This document shows, in pieces, positions 10,722 to 22,565 of a stretch of DNA of 64,000 nt. The notes under the pieces were generated by a model. It made no database searches. It saw nothing but the letters and a program-made list of their open reading frames with translations, and was not told the DNA's origin. A program made the translations under genes and the position numbers. Origin of the DNA: Eutreptiella sp. 'Long Island Sound 2002' (Eukaryota; Euglenozoa; Euglenophyceae; Eutreptiales; Eutreptiaceae); contig OZ038381.1 in the NCBI GenBank assembly GCA_964036045.1, positions 134,880,306 through 134,944,305 on the forward strand, read 5' to 3'. Within the stretch, counting starts at the first letter, position 1, and each line of letters begins with the position of its first letter.

Positions 10722-11647
10722 CGGAGTCAGGGGTTTGGGCAAGCTCTACCCCATCATGGCAAAGTCGGGTTTGGAGTGGTTCGGTGTATTAACAATTGAA
10801 AAACTGCCCAAAGCGTCCATGGCGGACGGCAGGGAACAGTTCTGGTTCAGGAAACTGGCCCCTGTACTCAATGTGAAAGATACCATGCCCACAGACAAAA
10901 AATCGAAACTCCCCCACCAAGGTAAGTTGGGGACACCACGGTATACCAAGGCACACATTGCCGCCCTGATTCACCGCCTGGGCGACAGAATGCGCTCATC
11001 CCTGCCCCCACACGAACAATTGCACATACTGACGATGACAAAGAAATACTGTAGTGGACCGGTGAGCAATAAGTGCTACCAAAAGGTGGCCCTGCGCCTG
11101 CGAAACGCACTGGGTCTGAGTCTACCAAACCATGTCAACCTGCGAGTCCCATGCATGCATAACCTTGAACGGTTTGGTATGCAAAAGGTTTTCACCTCAC
11201 ACCTGGATAAGTTACCCCTCCCACTGTACCTGCCTAAGTATCTGATATCAGTAAGTAAGACTGTGTACATCCGCAACCCAACGGTAGCGGACCTGCTCAA
11301 AGGACACCCGCCAGCGGACACGCTGCAGGACATGCACGCAATTGTACATAGTGCTGAATGTGCCTGTGCCCAACTCAGCAAGCGCTGGGGCATACCACTG
11401 GTGGATGGGCACCTGTTTGTACGACATCCTGACCTCCTGCGGTCACTGTTTGGCAAGTATGCGCGCGTACTGACCCAAAATACAAAAAACGATGTACACC
11501 TTTCATGGAAATCCGTCAAGCGGACGGTTGTACAGTCACTCCGCCAGCTCTTCGTGGCCGTGGTACCAGAAAAACAAGGGGAACAGGCGGTACGACAGTG
11601 CTACACTAGCACGCTGTCAGCAGCGAGAATGGGGTGGAAGGAAAAAC
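10657..11647 (+). pseudogene. PLE polyprotein: second half of GIY-YIG nuclease and linker to RT
   Basis: A continuation one frame over, entered at the A7 run, so no start codon is expected. TRFLQHRRGAKSW near 10664-10702 supplies the conserved Arg-x3-His region of GIY-YIG nucleases. REQFWFRKLAPVLNVKD supplies the metal-binding Glu (codon 10834-10836) and the terminal Asn (10870-10872). About 250 residues of linker follow with no recognised domain, including SLPNHVNLRVPCMHN and HLSWKSVKRTVVQSL. I saw no clear CxC-type zinc finger, which is described from the linker of Naiad/Chlamys elements. The true frame ends near the A6 run 11648-11653; the ORF to 11727 is a shadow after that point. Confidence 0.68.
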
Positions 11648-13469
11648 AAAAAACTGACCCCCTGGTTCTTATGGGAACAAACAGTGCGAGACATGGCCAC
11701 ACAGTTCGGGCCAGACTGGAAGTTTGAGATCGTCGACAAAAATGGAGGCCAGTTATCCGCACAGTGCTGGGTAGGGGCCATGAAGGACATGCTCCGGAAC
11801 TTGTCCGACGAAACACAGTTCCCGCTGGTGGGTGAATTCCCGTCAGCACATGAAGCACGCGCACGGGCCATGACCATTCTCAGGGAGCACGCACACGCAC
11901 ACAATCTGAAAAAATACTGGAGCCAAGGGAAAAGGAAGGGGCCACCCACAACGAGATTTCTGGGGAAAAACAAGTTTCATGAGCTGAAAGGATGGGGCTA
12001 CCCCCCTGCACACTTCATGCTACACCACATCCCTGGTGACGTATGGCATCAGCATGTTGTACCTTACGTGACAGATCAGCCCAGGCACCTGTTTGCACTG
12101 GTCACAGCGAACTCCTTCATTCTGGGAATGTTCATCACCGAATTTCTGGGCCGAATGCGCTATAAGGCGCTGGAAGCCCTGTACTGGAGACTGTGCAAGC
12201 TGCAATGGACCCTGGGCACAATCACCCACCCAGCGCTATAACCGTCCCCAGAGCTATACGCGCACATACGCAGACACACACCCACACTGCTGTCACCCCC
12301 TGCACCCGAGCCCCTTGCCACACGCATTGCCTTCTCCCATTACCGCCACCCTTTGCGCGCCAGAGGTCGCATCATCGGTCGGTGCCTGAATTTGTTAATC
12401 ACTGAGAGCTTGAAATATGTGCCCAGCCTGGAGATTGAGCACTGCAAAGATGTGCTAGGCATGGTAAGGTATTGGAACGCCAGCATCGCAGAAAAGTGGA
12501 ACGCAGGAGAGCTGAAGGATACAGAAATTGAACTCTTCGAGTTGGATATAAAATCAATGTTCCCGTCACTGTCCAGGGAAGGGGTCTGGGATGCACTGCA
12601 GGACCTACATGATGCCGTGCTACGTGGACGAAGGGCGAACAGGGGCAGAGGCCGGGAGTTACAGTTTGCGATAAAGAAGCTTGACAGAAAATTGGACAGA
12701 ATTAGGTCAGGGGCGCCAGAGTGTTACGGGAATGTCAGGTTCACTGAGGTGAAAGACTTCCTCAGGTTTGACATTTTTCACAATGACATTTTCGTCATTG
12801 ACAATGCTATATATGAACAAATTAAGGGTATTGCCATAGGGGGCACCATTTCAGCCCCCTGCGCCAATGCATTCTGCCTCATGCGAGGACACCGTTTCTA
12901 CTCCCACGTCCTACCCTTCGCGCCTGAGGGCCCACAGGCTATTCACCCCTGTGAACTGCCGGGACAAGCCTGCCCGCTTCCGTGACAATAACATGGGTGT
13001 AAAATACCGGTCCACTTCCGTGCAGACATTGCAGAAATCGTTCGAGGAAATGTACGATCTGAAGCTCCAATATGGAGGTGGGGGGGACACATGGACACTT
13101 TTGCAAGCCCAGGTCACAGTAGTACCGGCGGCAAGATGCCAGGACACAGGTATGACGACGGCACCACCTTATCTGAGACTGTCGCTGGCGGATAAAGGAC
13201 AGAAGTACCACACGGCGCACCAGCGACTGCGGAGGTTTCCTGATTGGTACAGCGGTAAAGCAACGCACACACTGAGATCTTTCACACCGGCAATGGCAAA
13301 ATATTGAGCATATTACAGGGACACAAAGCAGGATGCGATGCACAATATGCAGCAGGCGTTCAGTGACCTGCAAGACAAAGGGTATCCAGAATCATGGTGG
13401 AAACACACACTGTACCAAAGGCTTGCACGATGGGGACTACCGGTGCAAGAATGGCGAGAGACCAGGTGA
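11648..13469 (+). pseudogene. PLE reverse transcriptase, copy 2, multiply broken
   Basis: The RT begins in a new frame after the A6 run (KLTPWFLWEQTVRDM). Lesions relative to copy 1: TAA at 12239-12241 (CAA in copy 1), a one-base insertion in GGGACAAGCC near 12966 that shifts the frame just before motif C, and TGA at 13305-13307 (TGT in copy 1). Landmarks: motif A Asp at 12545-12547, motif B GIAIGGTISAPCAN near 12830, motif C RFRDNN with Asp 12984-12986 and Asn 12987-12989. Tyr replaces the copy-1 stop in FEEMYDLKLQ. The frame ends in a TGA at 13467-13469 shared with copy 1. The Asp-Asn in motif C is common to both copies, so it is ancestral to them. Confidence 0.8.
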
Positions 13470-13509
13470 GCAGGCACCACACAGTACAGCACCACCAGTC
13501 ACAGCGAAA

Positions 13510-13649
13510 CACAGCACGGCACAGCACAACACGGCACAGCACAACACGGCAAAACACGGCACGGCACAGCACAGCACAGCACAGCACAGCACAGCACAGC
13601 ACAGCACAGCACAGCACAGCACAGCACAGCACAGTACAGCACAGCACAG
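13510..13649 (+). repeat. CAGCA microsatellite in PLE 3' region, copy 2
   Basis: Long run of CAGCA units with a few CGGCA and CAACA variants, at the same distance from the RT stop as in copy 1. The copy number differs between the element copies, as expected from slippage. Confidence 0.85.
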
Positions 13650-13733
13650 ACAGCACACACGGAAGGACAGCTGGTCCACGAAAAAAGACCAGGTGAGCAT
13701 ATGATGTGTATATCCACATGCACGTTGTACATG

Positions 13734-14412
13734 GGCCAGAGAGATACTCCGACCACCCCCTGGGCTGGACTCCCCGTCCCCCCCAGGCCGGTGTGCCCGG
13801 TTTTTAGACACAGCTGCCTCCCCATGGACCCAGAAGGATGCTCCGACGAACCCCTGGGCTGGACTCCCCGTCCCCCCAGGCCCGTGTGCCTGGTTTTTGG
13901 ACGAAGCGGCCTCCCCATGGGCCCTGCAGGATACTCGGACCACCCCCTGGGCTGGACTCCCCGTCCCCCCCAGGCCGGTGTGCCCGGTTCTTAGACAATG
14001 CTGCCTCCCCATGGGCCCTGCAGGATACTCCGACCACCCCCTGGGCTGGACTCCCCGCCCCACCGTGGCCGGTGTGCCCGGTTCTTAGACACAGCTGCCT
14101 CCCCATGGGCCCTGAAGGATACTCCTACCACCCCCTGGGGTGGACTCCCTGTCCCCCCGGGCCGGTGTGCCCGGTTTTTGGACGAAGCTGCCTCCCCCAG
14201 GGCCCTGCAGGATACTCCGACCACCCCCTGGGCAGGACTCACCGTCCTCCCTGGGCTGGTGTGCCCCGTTCTTAGACAATGCCGCCCCCCCATGGGCCCA
14301 GAAAGATACTGCGACCACCCCCTGGGCTGGACTCCCCATCCCCCCAGGCCGGTGTGCCCGGTTCCTAGACACCGGTGCCTCCCCACGGGCCCTGTAGGAC
14401 ATTGCGACCACC
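13734..14412. repeat. 93/94-bp satellite array
   Basis: About seven units with spacing of 93-94 bp (GATACTCC or variants start at 13743, 13837, 13930, 14024, 14118, 14211 and 14305). Each has ACCCCCTGGGCTGGACTCC, CCAGGCCGGTGTGCCCGGTT and CCATGGGCCC. It begins exactly where PLE copy 2 loses homology and its last unit runs into the first 47-bp unit at about 14412. The 93-bp units of this phase keep a frame, so ORFs with a 31-residue period appear on both strands; I regard these as by-products. Confidence 0.9.
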
Positions 14413-17400
14413 CCCTGGGCGGTGCATTGCGGGGGATCCACTGCCCACTGCCCCCAGGCGGTGAGGCAGTGTATTGCAGGAGTTCCGCTGCCCACTGTTA
14501 CCAGGCAGTGGGACAGTGCATTGCAGAAGGTCCACTGCCCACTGCCCCCGGGCAGTGCGGCAGTGCATTGCAGGAGTTCCACTGCCCACTGCCCCCAGGC
14601 AGTGAGGCAGTGTGTCGCAGGAATTCCACTACCCACTGCCCCAGGGCGCTGGGACAGTGCATTGCAGGAAGTCCACTGCCCACTGCCCCCAGGCGATGAG
14701 GCAGTGTGTTGCAGAAGATCCACTGCCCACTGCCCCCAGGCAGTGGGGCAGTGTACTGCAGGAGGTCCACTGCTCACTGCTCCCCGGCAGTGGGGCAGTG
14801 TATTGTAGGAGGTCCACAGCCCACTGCCCCCAGGCAGTGGGGCAGTGTATTGCAGGAGTTCCACTGCCCACTGCCCCCAGGCAGTGGGGCAGTGTACTGC
14901 AGGACTTCCACTGCCCACTGCCCCTAGGCAGTGAGGTAGTGTACTGCAGGCGGTCCACAGCCCGCTGCCCCCAGGCAGTGGGGCAGTGTATTGCAGAGAG
15001 TCCACTGCACACTCTCCTCAGGCAGTGAGGCAGTGTATCACAGGACTTCCACTGCCCACTGCCCCCAGGCGGTGAGGCAGTGTATTGCAGGAGTTCCACT
15101 GCCCACTGCCCCCAGGCAGTGAGGCAGTGTGTTGCAGGAGGTCCACTGCCCACTGCCCCGAGGCAGTGGGGCAGTGTATTGCAGAAGGTCCACTGCCCAC
15201 TGCCCCCAGGCGGTGGGGCAGTGTATTGCAGAAGGTCCACTGCCCACTGCCCCCAGGCAGTGAGGCCGTGTACTGCAGGAGTTCCACTGCCCGCTGCCCA
15301 CAGGCAGTGGGGCAGTGTACTGCACGAGTTCCACTGCCCACTGCCCCCAGGCAGTGGGGCAGTGTATCACAGGAGTTCCACTGCCCACTGCCCGCAGGCA
15401 GTGAGGCAGTGTACTGCAGGATTTCCACTGCCCACTGCCCCCAAGCAGTGAGGCGGTGTGTTGCAGGAGGTCCACTGCCCACTGCCCCCAGGCAGTGAGG
15501 CAGTGTGTTGCACGAGGTCCACTCCCCACTGCCCCCCAAGCGGTGAGGCAGTGCATTGCACGAGTTGCACTGCCCAATACCCCCAGGCAGTGCGGCAGTG
15601 CATTGCAGGAGGTCCACTGCCCACTACCCCCAGGCAGTGGGGCAGTGTATAGCAGGAGGTCCACTGCCCACTGCCCCCAGGCAGTGAGGCAGTGTTTTGC
15701 GGGATGTCCACTACCCACTGCCCCCAGGCAGTGAGGCCTTGTGTTGCAGGAGGTCCACTGCCCACTGCCCCCAGGCGGTGCGGCAGTGTATTGCAGGAGC
15801 TTCACTGCCCACTGCCCCCAGGCAGCCGGGCAGGGTATTGCGGAAGGTCAACTGCCCACTGCCCCTAGGCAGTGGGACAGTGCATTGAAGGAGGTCCACT
15901 GCCCGCTGCCCCCAGGCACTGAGGCAGTGTATTGCAAAAGGTCCACTGCCCGCTGCCCCGAGGCAGCGGGGCAGTCTATTGCAGAAGGGCCACTGCCCAC
16001 TGCTCCCAGGCAGTGGGGTAGTGTTTTGCAGGAGGTCCACTGCCCACTGCCCCCGGGCAGTGAGACAGTGCATTGCAGGAGGTCCACTGCCCACTGCCCC
16101 CAGGCAGTGAGGCAGTGCATTGCAGAAGGTCCACTGCCCACTGCCCCCAGGCAGTGGGGCAGTGTATTGCAGGAGGTCCACTGCCCACTGCCCCCGGGCA
16201 GTGAGACAGTGCATTGCAGGAGGTCCACTGCCCACTGCCCCCAGGCAGTGAGGCAGTGCATTGCAGAAGGTCAACTGCCCACTGCCCCTAGGCAGTGGGG
16301 CAGTGCAATGAAGGAGGTCCACTGCCCGCTGCCCCCAGGCAGTGAGGCAGTGTATTGCAGGAGGTCCGCTGCCCACTGCCCCCAGGCAGTGAGGCAGTGT
16401 GTTGAAGGAGGTCCACTTCCCACTGCCCCCAGGCAGTGGGGCAGTGTATTGCAGGAGGTCCACTGCCCACTGCCCCTAGGCAGTGGGGCAGTGTATTGCA
16501 GGAGGTCCGCTGCCCGCTGCCCCCAGGCAGTGGGGCAGTGCGTTGTAGGAGGTCCACTGCCCACTGCCCCCAGGCAATGAGGCAGTGCATTGCAGGAGGT
16601 CCACTGCCCACTGCCCCCAGGCAGTGAGGCAGTGCATTGCACGAGGTCCACTCCCCACTGCGCCCCAAGCGGTGAGGCAGTGCATTGCACGAGTTGCACT
16701 GCCCACTGCCCCCAGGCAGTGCGGCAGTGCATTGCAGGAGGTCCACTGCCCACTGCCCCCAGGCAGTGAGGCATTATTTTGCGGGAGGTCCACTACCCAC
16801 TGCCCCCAGGCAGTGAGGCTGGGTGTTGCAGGAGGTCCACTGCCCACTGCCCCCAGGCGGTGCGGTAGTGTATTGCAGGAGCTTCACTGCCCACTGCCCC
16901 CAGGCAGTGAAGCAGGGTATTGCGGAAGGTCGACTGCCCACTGCCCCTAGGCAGTGGGGCAGTGCATTGAAGGAGGTCCACTGCCCGCTGCCCCCAGGCA
17001 CTGAGGCAGTGTATTGCAAGAGGTCCACTGCTCGCTGCCCCGAGGCAGCGGGGCAGTCTATTGCAGAAGGGCCACTGCCCACTGCCCCGAGGCAGTGGGG
17101 TAGTGTATTGCAGGAGGTCCACTGCCCACTGCCCCCGGGCAGTGAGACAGTGCATTGCAGGAGGTCCACTGCCCACTGCCCCCAGGCAGTGAGGCAGTGC
17201 ATCGCAGAAGGTCCCCTGCCCACTGCCCCCAGGCAGTGGGGCAGTGTATTGCAGGAGGTCCACTGCCCACTGCCCCCGGGCAGTGAGACAGTGCATTGCA
17301 GGAGGTCCACTGCCCACTGCCCCCAGGCAGTGAGGCAGTGCATTGCAGAAGGTCCACTGCCCACTGCCCCCAGGCAGTGAGGCAGTGTATTGCGGAAGGT

Positions 17401-20400
17401 CCACTGCCCACTGCCCCTAGGCAGTGGGGCAGTGCATTGAAGGAGGTCCACTGCCCGCTGCCCCCAGGCAGTGAGGCAGTGTATTGCAGGAGGTCCGCTG
17501 CCCACTGCCCCCAGGCAGTGAGGCAGTGTGTTGAAGGAGGTCCACTTCCCACTGCCCCCAGGCAGTGGGGCAGTGTATTGCAGGAGGTCCACTGCCCACT
17601 GCCCCTAGGCAGTGAGGCAGTGTATTGCAGGAGGTCCGCTGCCTGCTGCCCCCAGGCAGTGGGGCAGTGCGTTGTAGGAGGTCCACTGCCCACTGCCCCC
17701 AGGCAGTGAGGCAGTGCATTGCAGGAGGTCCACTGCCCACTGCCCCCAGGCAGTGAGGCAGTGCACTGCAGGAGGTCAACTGCCCACTGCCCCCAGGCAG
17801 TGAGGCAGTGTATTGCAGGAGGTCCGCTGCCCACTGCCCCCAGGCAGTGAGGCAGTGTGTTGAAGGAGGTCCACTTCCCACTGCCCCCAGGCAGTGGGGC
17901 AGTGTATTGCAGGAGGTCCACTGCCCACTGCCCCTAGGCAGTGGGGCAGTGTATTGCAGGAGGTCCACTGCCCGCTGCCCCCAGGCAGTGAGGCAGTGTA
18001 TTGCAGGAGGTCCGCTGCCCGCTGCCCCCAGGCAGTGGGGCAGTGCGTTGTAGGAGGTCCACTGCCCACTGCCCCCAGGCAGTCAGGCAGTGCATTGCAG
18101 GAGGTCCACTGCCCACTGCCCCCAGGCAGTGAGGCAGTGCATTGCAGGAGGTCAACTGCTCACTGCCCCCAGGCAGTGCGGCAGTGTATTGCAGGAGGTC
18201 CACTGCCCACTGCCCCCAGGCAGTGAGGCAGTGCATTGAAGGAGGTCCACTGCCCACTGCCCCCAGGCAGTGAGGCAGTGTACTGAAGGAGGTGCACTGC
18301 CCACTGCCCCCAGGCAGTGCGGCAGTGCATTGCAGGAGGTCCACTGCCCACTGCCCCCAGGCAGTGGGGCAGTGTATAGCAGGAGGTCCACTGCCCACTG
18401 CCCCCAGGCAGTGAGGCAGTGTTTTGCGGGAGGTCCACTACCCACTGCCCCCAGGCAGTGAGGCCGTGTGTTGCAGGAGGTCCACTGCCCACTGCCCCCA
18501 CGTGGTGCGGCAGTGTATTGCAGGAGCTTCACTGCCCACTGCCCCCAGGCAGTGGGGCAGTGTATTGCGAAAGGTCCACTGCCCACTGCCCCTAGGCAGT
18601 GGGGCAGTGCATTGAAGGAGGTCCACTGCCCGCTGCCCCCAGGGCACTGAGGCAGTGTATTGCAAGAGGTCCACTGCCCGCTGCCCGGAGGCAGCGGGGC
18701 AGTCTATTGCAGAAGGGCCACCGCCCACTGCCCCCAGGCAGTGGGGTATTGTATTGCAGGAGGTCCACTGCCCACTGCCCCCGGGCAGTGAGACAGTGCA
18801 TTGCAGGAGGTCAACTGCCCACTGCCCCCAGGCAGTGAGGCAGTGCATTGCAGAAGGTCCACTGCCCACTGCCCCTAGGCAGTGGGGCAGTGCATTGAAG
18901 GAGGTCCACTGCCCGCTGCCCCCAGGCAGTGAGGCAGTGTATTGCAGGAGGTCCGCTGCCCACTGCCCCCAGGCAGTGAGGCAGTGTGTTGAAGGAGGTC
19001 CACTTCCCACTGCCCCCAGGCAGTGGGGCAGTGTATTGCAGGAGGTCCACTGCCCACTGCCCCTAGGCAGTGGGGCAGTGTATTGCAGGAGGTCTGCTGC
19101 CCGCTGCCCCCAGGCAGTGGGGCAGTGCGTTGTAGGAGGTCCACTGCCCACTGCCCCCAGGCAGTCAGGCAGTGCATTGCAGGAGGTCCACTGCCCACTG
19201 CCCCCAGGCAGTGAGGCAGTGCATTGCAGGAGGTCAACTGCCCACTGCCCCCAGGCAGTGAGGCAGTGTATTGCAGGAGGTCCACTTCCCACTGCCCCCA
19301 GGCAGTGGGGCAGTGTATTGCAGGAGGTCCACTGCCCACTGCCCCTAGGCAGTGGGGCAGTGTATTGCAGGAGGTCCACTGCCCACTGCCCCCACGCAGT
19401 GAGGCAGTGTATTGCAGGAGGTCCGCTGCCCGCTGCCCCCAGGCAGTGGGGCAGTGCGTTGTAGGAGGTCCACTGCCCACTGCCGCCAGGCAGTCAGGCA
19501 GTGCATTGCAGGAGGTCCACTGTCCACTGCCCCCAGGCAGTGAGGCAGTGCATTGCAGGAGGTCAACTGCTCACTGACCCCAGGGAGTGCGGCAGTGTAT
19601 TGCAGGAGGTCCACTGCCCACTGCCCCCAGGCAGTGAGGCAGTGCATTGAAGGAGGTCCACTGCCCACTGCCCCCAGGCAGTGAGGCAGTGTACTGAAGC
19701 AGGTCCACTGCCCACTGCCCCCAGGCAGTGGGGCAGTGCGTTGTAGGAGGTCCACTGCCCACTGCCCTCAGGCAGTGAGCCAGTGTGTTTCAGGAGGTCC
19801 ACTGCCCACTGCCCCCGGGCACTGGGGCAGTGTACTGCAGAAGTTCCACTGCCCACTGCCCCCAGGCGGTGTGGCAGTGTGTTGCAAGAGTTCCACTGCC
19901 GGCTGCCCCCAGGCGGTGCGGCAGTGTATTGCAGAAGGTCCACTGCCCACTGCCCCCAGGCAGTGAGGCAGTGTATTGCAGGAGGTCCACTGCCCACTGC
20001 CCCGCAGGCAGTGAGGCAGTGCATTGAAGGAGGTCCACTGCCCACTGCCCCCAGGCAGTGAGGCAGTGCGTTGTAGGAGGTCCACTGCCCACTGCCCCCA
20101 GGCAGTCAGGCAGTGCATTGCAGGAGGTCCACTGCCCACTGCCCCCAGGCAGTGAGGCAGTGCATTGCAGGAGGTCCACTGCCCACTGCCCCCAGGCAGT
20201 GAGGCAGTGCATTGAAGGAGGTCCACTGCCCACTGCCCCCAGGCAGTGAGGCAGTGTACTGAAGGAGGTCCACTGCCCACTGCCCCCAGGCAGTGCGGCA
20301 GTGCATTGCAGGAGGTCCACTGCCCACTGCCCCCAGGCAGTGGGGCAGTGTATAGCAGGAGGTCCACTGCCCACTGCCCCCAGGCAGTGAGGCAGTGTTT

Positions 20401-22244
20401 TGCGGGAGGTCCACTACCCACTGCCCCCAGGCAGTGAGGCCGTGTGTTGCAGGAGGTCCACTGCCCACTGCCCCCAGGCGTTGCGGCAGTGTATTGCAGG
20501 AGCTTCACTGCCCACTGCCCCCAGGCAGTGGGGCAGTGTATTGCGGAAGGTCGACTGCCCACTGCCCCTAGGCAGTGGGGCAGTGCATTGAAGGAGGTCC
20601 ACTGCCCGCTGCCCCGAGGCACTGAGGCAGTGTATTGCAAGGGGTCCACTGCCCGCTGCCCCGAGGCAGCGGGGCAGTCTATTGCAGAAGGGCCACTGCC
20701 CACTGCCCCCAGGCAGTGGGGTAGTGTATTGCAGGAGGTCCACTGCCCACTGCCCCCAGGCAGTGGGGCAGTGTATTGCAGAAGGTCCACTGCCCACTGC
20801 CCCTAGGCAGTGGGGCAGTGCATCGAAGGAGGTCCACTGCCCGCTGCCCCCAGGCAGTGAGGCAGTGTATTGCAGGAGGTCCGCTGCCCACTGCCCCAAA
20901 GGAATTGAGGCAGTGTGTTGAAGGAGGTCCTCTTCCCACTGCCCCCAGGCAGTGGGGCAGTGTATTGCAGGAGGTCCACTGCCCACTGCCCCTAGGCAGT
21001 GGGGCAGTGTATTGCAGGAGGTCCGCTGCCCGCTGCCCCCAGGCAGTGGGGCAGTGCGTTGTAGGAGGTCCACTGCCCACTGCCCCCAGGCAGTGAGGCA
21101 GTGCATTGCAGGAGGTCCACTGCCCACTGCCCCCAGGCAGTGAGGCAGTGCATTGCAGGATGTCAAGTGCCCACTGCCCCCAGGCAGTGAGGCAGTGTAT
21201 TGCAGGAGGTCCACTTCCCACTGCCCCCAGGCAGTGGGGCAGTGTATTGCAGGAGGTCCATTGCCCACTGCCCCTAGGCAGTGGGGCAGTGTATTGCAGG
21301 AGGTCCACTGCCCGCTGCCCCCAGGCAGTGAGGCAGTGTATTGCAGGAGGTCCGCTGCCCACTGCCCCCAGGCAGTGAGGCAGTGTGTTGAAGGAGGTCC
21401 ACTTCCCACTGCCCCCAGGCAGTGGGGCAGTGCATTGCAGGAGGTCCACTGCCCACTGCCCCTAGGCAGTGGGGCAGTGTATTGCAGGAGGTCCGCTGCC
21501 CGCTGCCCCCAGGCAGTGGGGCAGTGCGTTGTAGGAGGTCCACTGCCCACTGCCCCCAGGCAGTGAGGGAGTGCATTGCAGGAGGTCCACTGCCCACTGC
21601 CCCCAGGCAGTGAGGCAGTGCATTGCAGGAGGTCAACTGCCCACTGCCCCCAGGCAGTGAGGCAGTGTTTTGCAGGAGGTCAACTTCCCACTGCCCCCAG
21701 GCAGTGGGGCAGTGTATTGCAGGAGGTCCACTGCCAACTGCCCCTAGGCAGTGGGGCAGTGTATTGCAGGAGGTCCACTGCCCGCTGCTCCCAGGCAGTG
21801 TGGCAGTGTATTGCAGGAGGTCCGCCCCCCGCTGCCCCCAGGCAGTGGGGCAGTGCGTTGTAGGAGGTCCACTGCCCACTGCCCCCAGGCAGTCAGGCAG
21901 TGCATTGCAGGAGGTCCACTGCCCACTGCCCCCAGGCAGTGAGGCAGTGCATTGCAGGAGGTCAACTGCTCACTGCCCCCAGGCAGTGCGGCAGTGTATT
22001 GCAGGAGGTCCACTGCCCACTGCCCCCAGGCAGTGAGGCAGTGCACTGAAGGAGGTCCACTGCCCACTGCCCCCAGGCAGTGAGGCAGTGTACTGAAGGA
22101 GGTCCACTGCCCACTGCCCCCGGGCACTGGGGCAGTGTACTGCAGAAGTTCCACTGCCCACTGCCCCCAGGCGGTGTGGCAGTGTGTTGCAAGAGTTCCA
22201 CTGCCGGCTGCCCCCAGGCAGTGCGGCAGTGTATTGCAGAAGGA
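14413..22244. repeat. 47-bp hairpin satellite array 1 (about 166 units)
   Basis: The period is 47 bp (GCAGGAGGTC starts at 16451 and 16498). Each unit contains CACTGCCCACTGCC, a 4-nt loop such as CCCA, then GGCAGTG-N-GGCAGTG. This folds into a 14-bp stem with one bulged base, 33 of the 47 nt (for example 16461-16493). Variants recur at multiples of 47: the word GCAGCGGGGCAGTCTATT starts at 15963, 17045, 18691 and 20666, spacings of about 23, 35 and 42 units, so higher-order blocks were amplified. The unit lacks stops in most frames, giving long overlapping ORFs on both strands that are not annotated as genes. Confidence 0.95.
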
Positions 22245-22314
22245 CTTTTGCTGCCTGCCATGCACACTAGATTTGCTTGCATCCTTTGCCAGATTCTGAT
22301 TCCGATCGCAGCAG

Positions 22315-22565
22315 AAGAATAATACAAAACTAAGAAAACGACGCACCGCCAGCAAAAATAAAGCGAAAAATCGTTTTTTCCGACCTCAGAAACCCCCCAA
22401 AAAATTTTACGCCGCTGTTTGGCGAGGTCGCAAAATTTAGGACACTCACAAAACAAAGACGAACAATAGAGTCGCGACGGCGAAGAACCTGAGCGTTGCA
22501 TGCTCCAAAACACCTAGCAAAGTGCGTGTCCTAGGCGCTAGGGACTTGTGCGCGCTCCACAAACA
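22315..22565. repeat. dispersed repeat, copy 2
   Basis: Diverged copy of 3005-3286, right of the 47-bp array with about 70 bp of unrelated sequence between. The best match is around CTCAGAAACCCCCC and TGTTTGGCGAGGTCG. A second partial copy of its right end (CACCTAGCAAAGTGCGTG) follows at about 22640. Confidence 0.6.

Larger units (their letters stand above)
7571..13733 (+). mobile_element. Penelope-like retroelement, copy 2, nearly full length
   Basis: The element starts at the head-to-tail junction with copy 1. In order it carries a zinc-knuckle ORF, a coiled-coil ORF, a short ORF, then a long region broken by frameshifts that encodes an N-terminal domain of unknown function, a GIY-YIG endonuclease, a linker and the RT. 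Homology to copy 1 stops at about 13733, so the last 200 bp of the element are missing and a 93-bp satellite follows. Canonical PLEs carry GIY-YIG after the RT; here it comes before, as in the permuted Naiad/Chlamys-type PLEs. Membership of that clade is inferred from domain order only. Confidence 0.72.

Noticed and set aside
14413-22244. CRISPR array
   Set aside because: Units are contiguous with no unique spacers, the context is eukaryotic and no cas gene is present.
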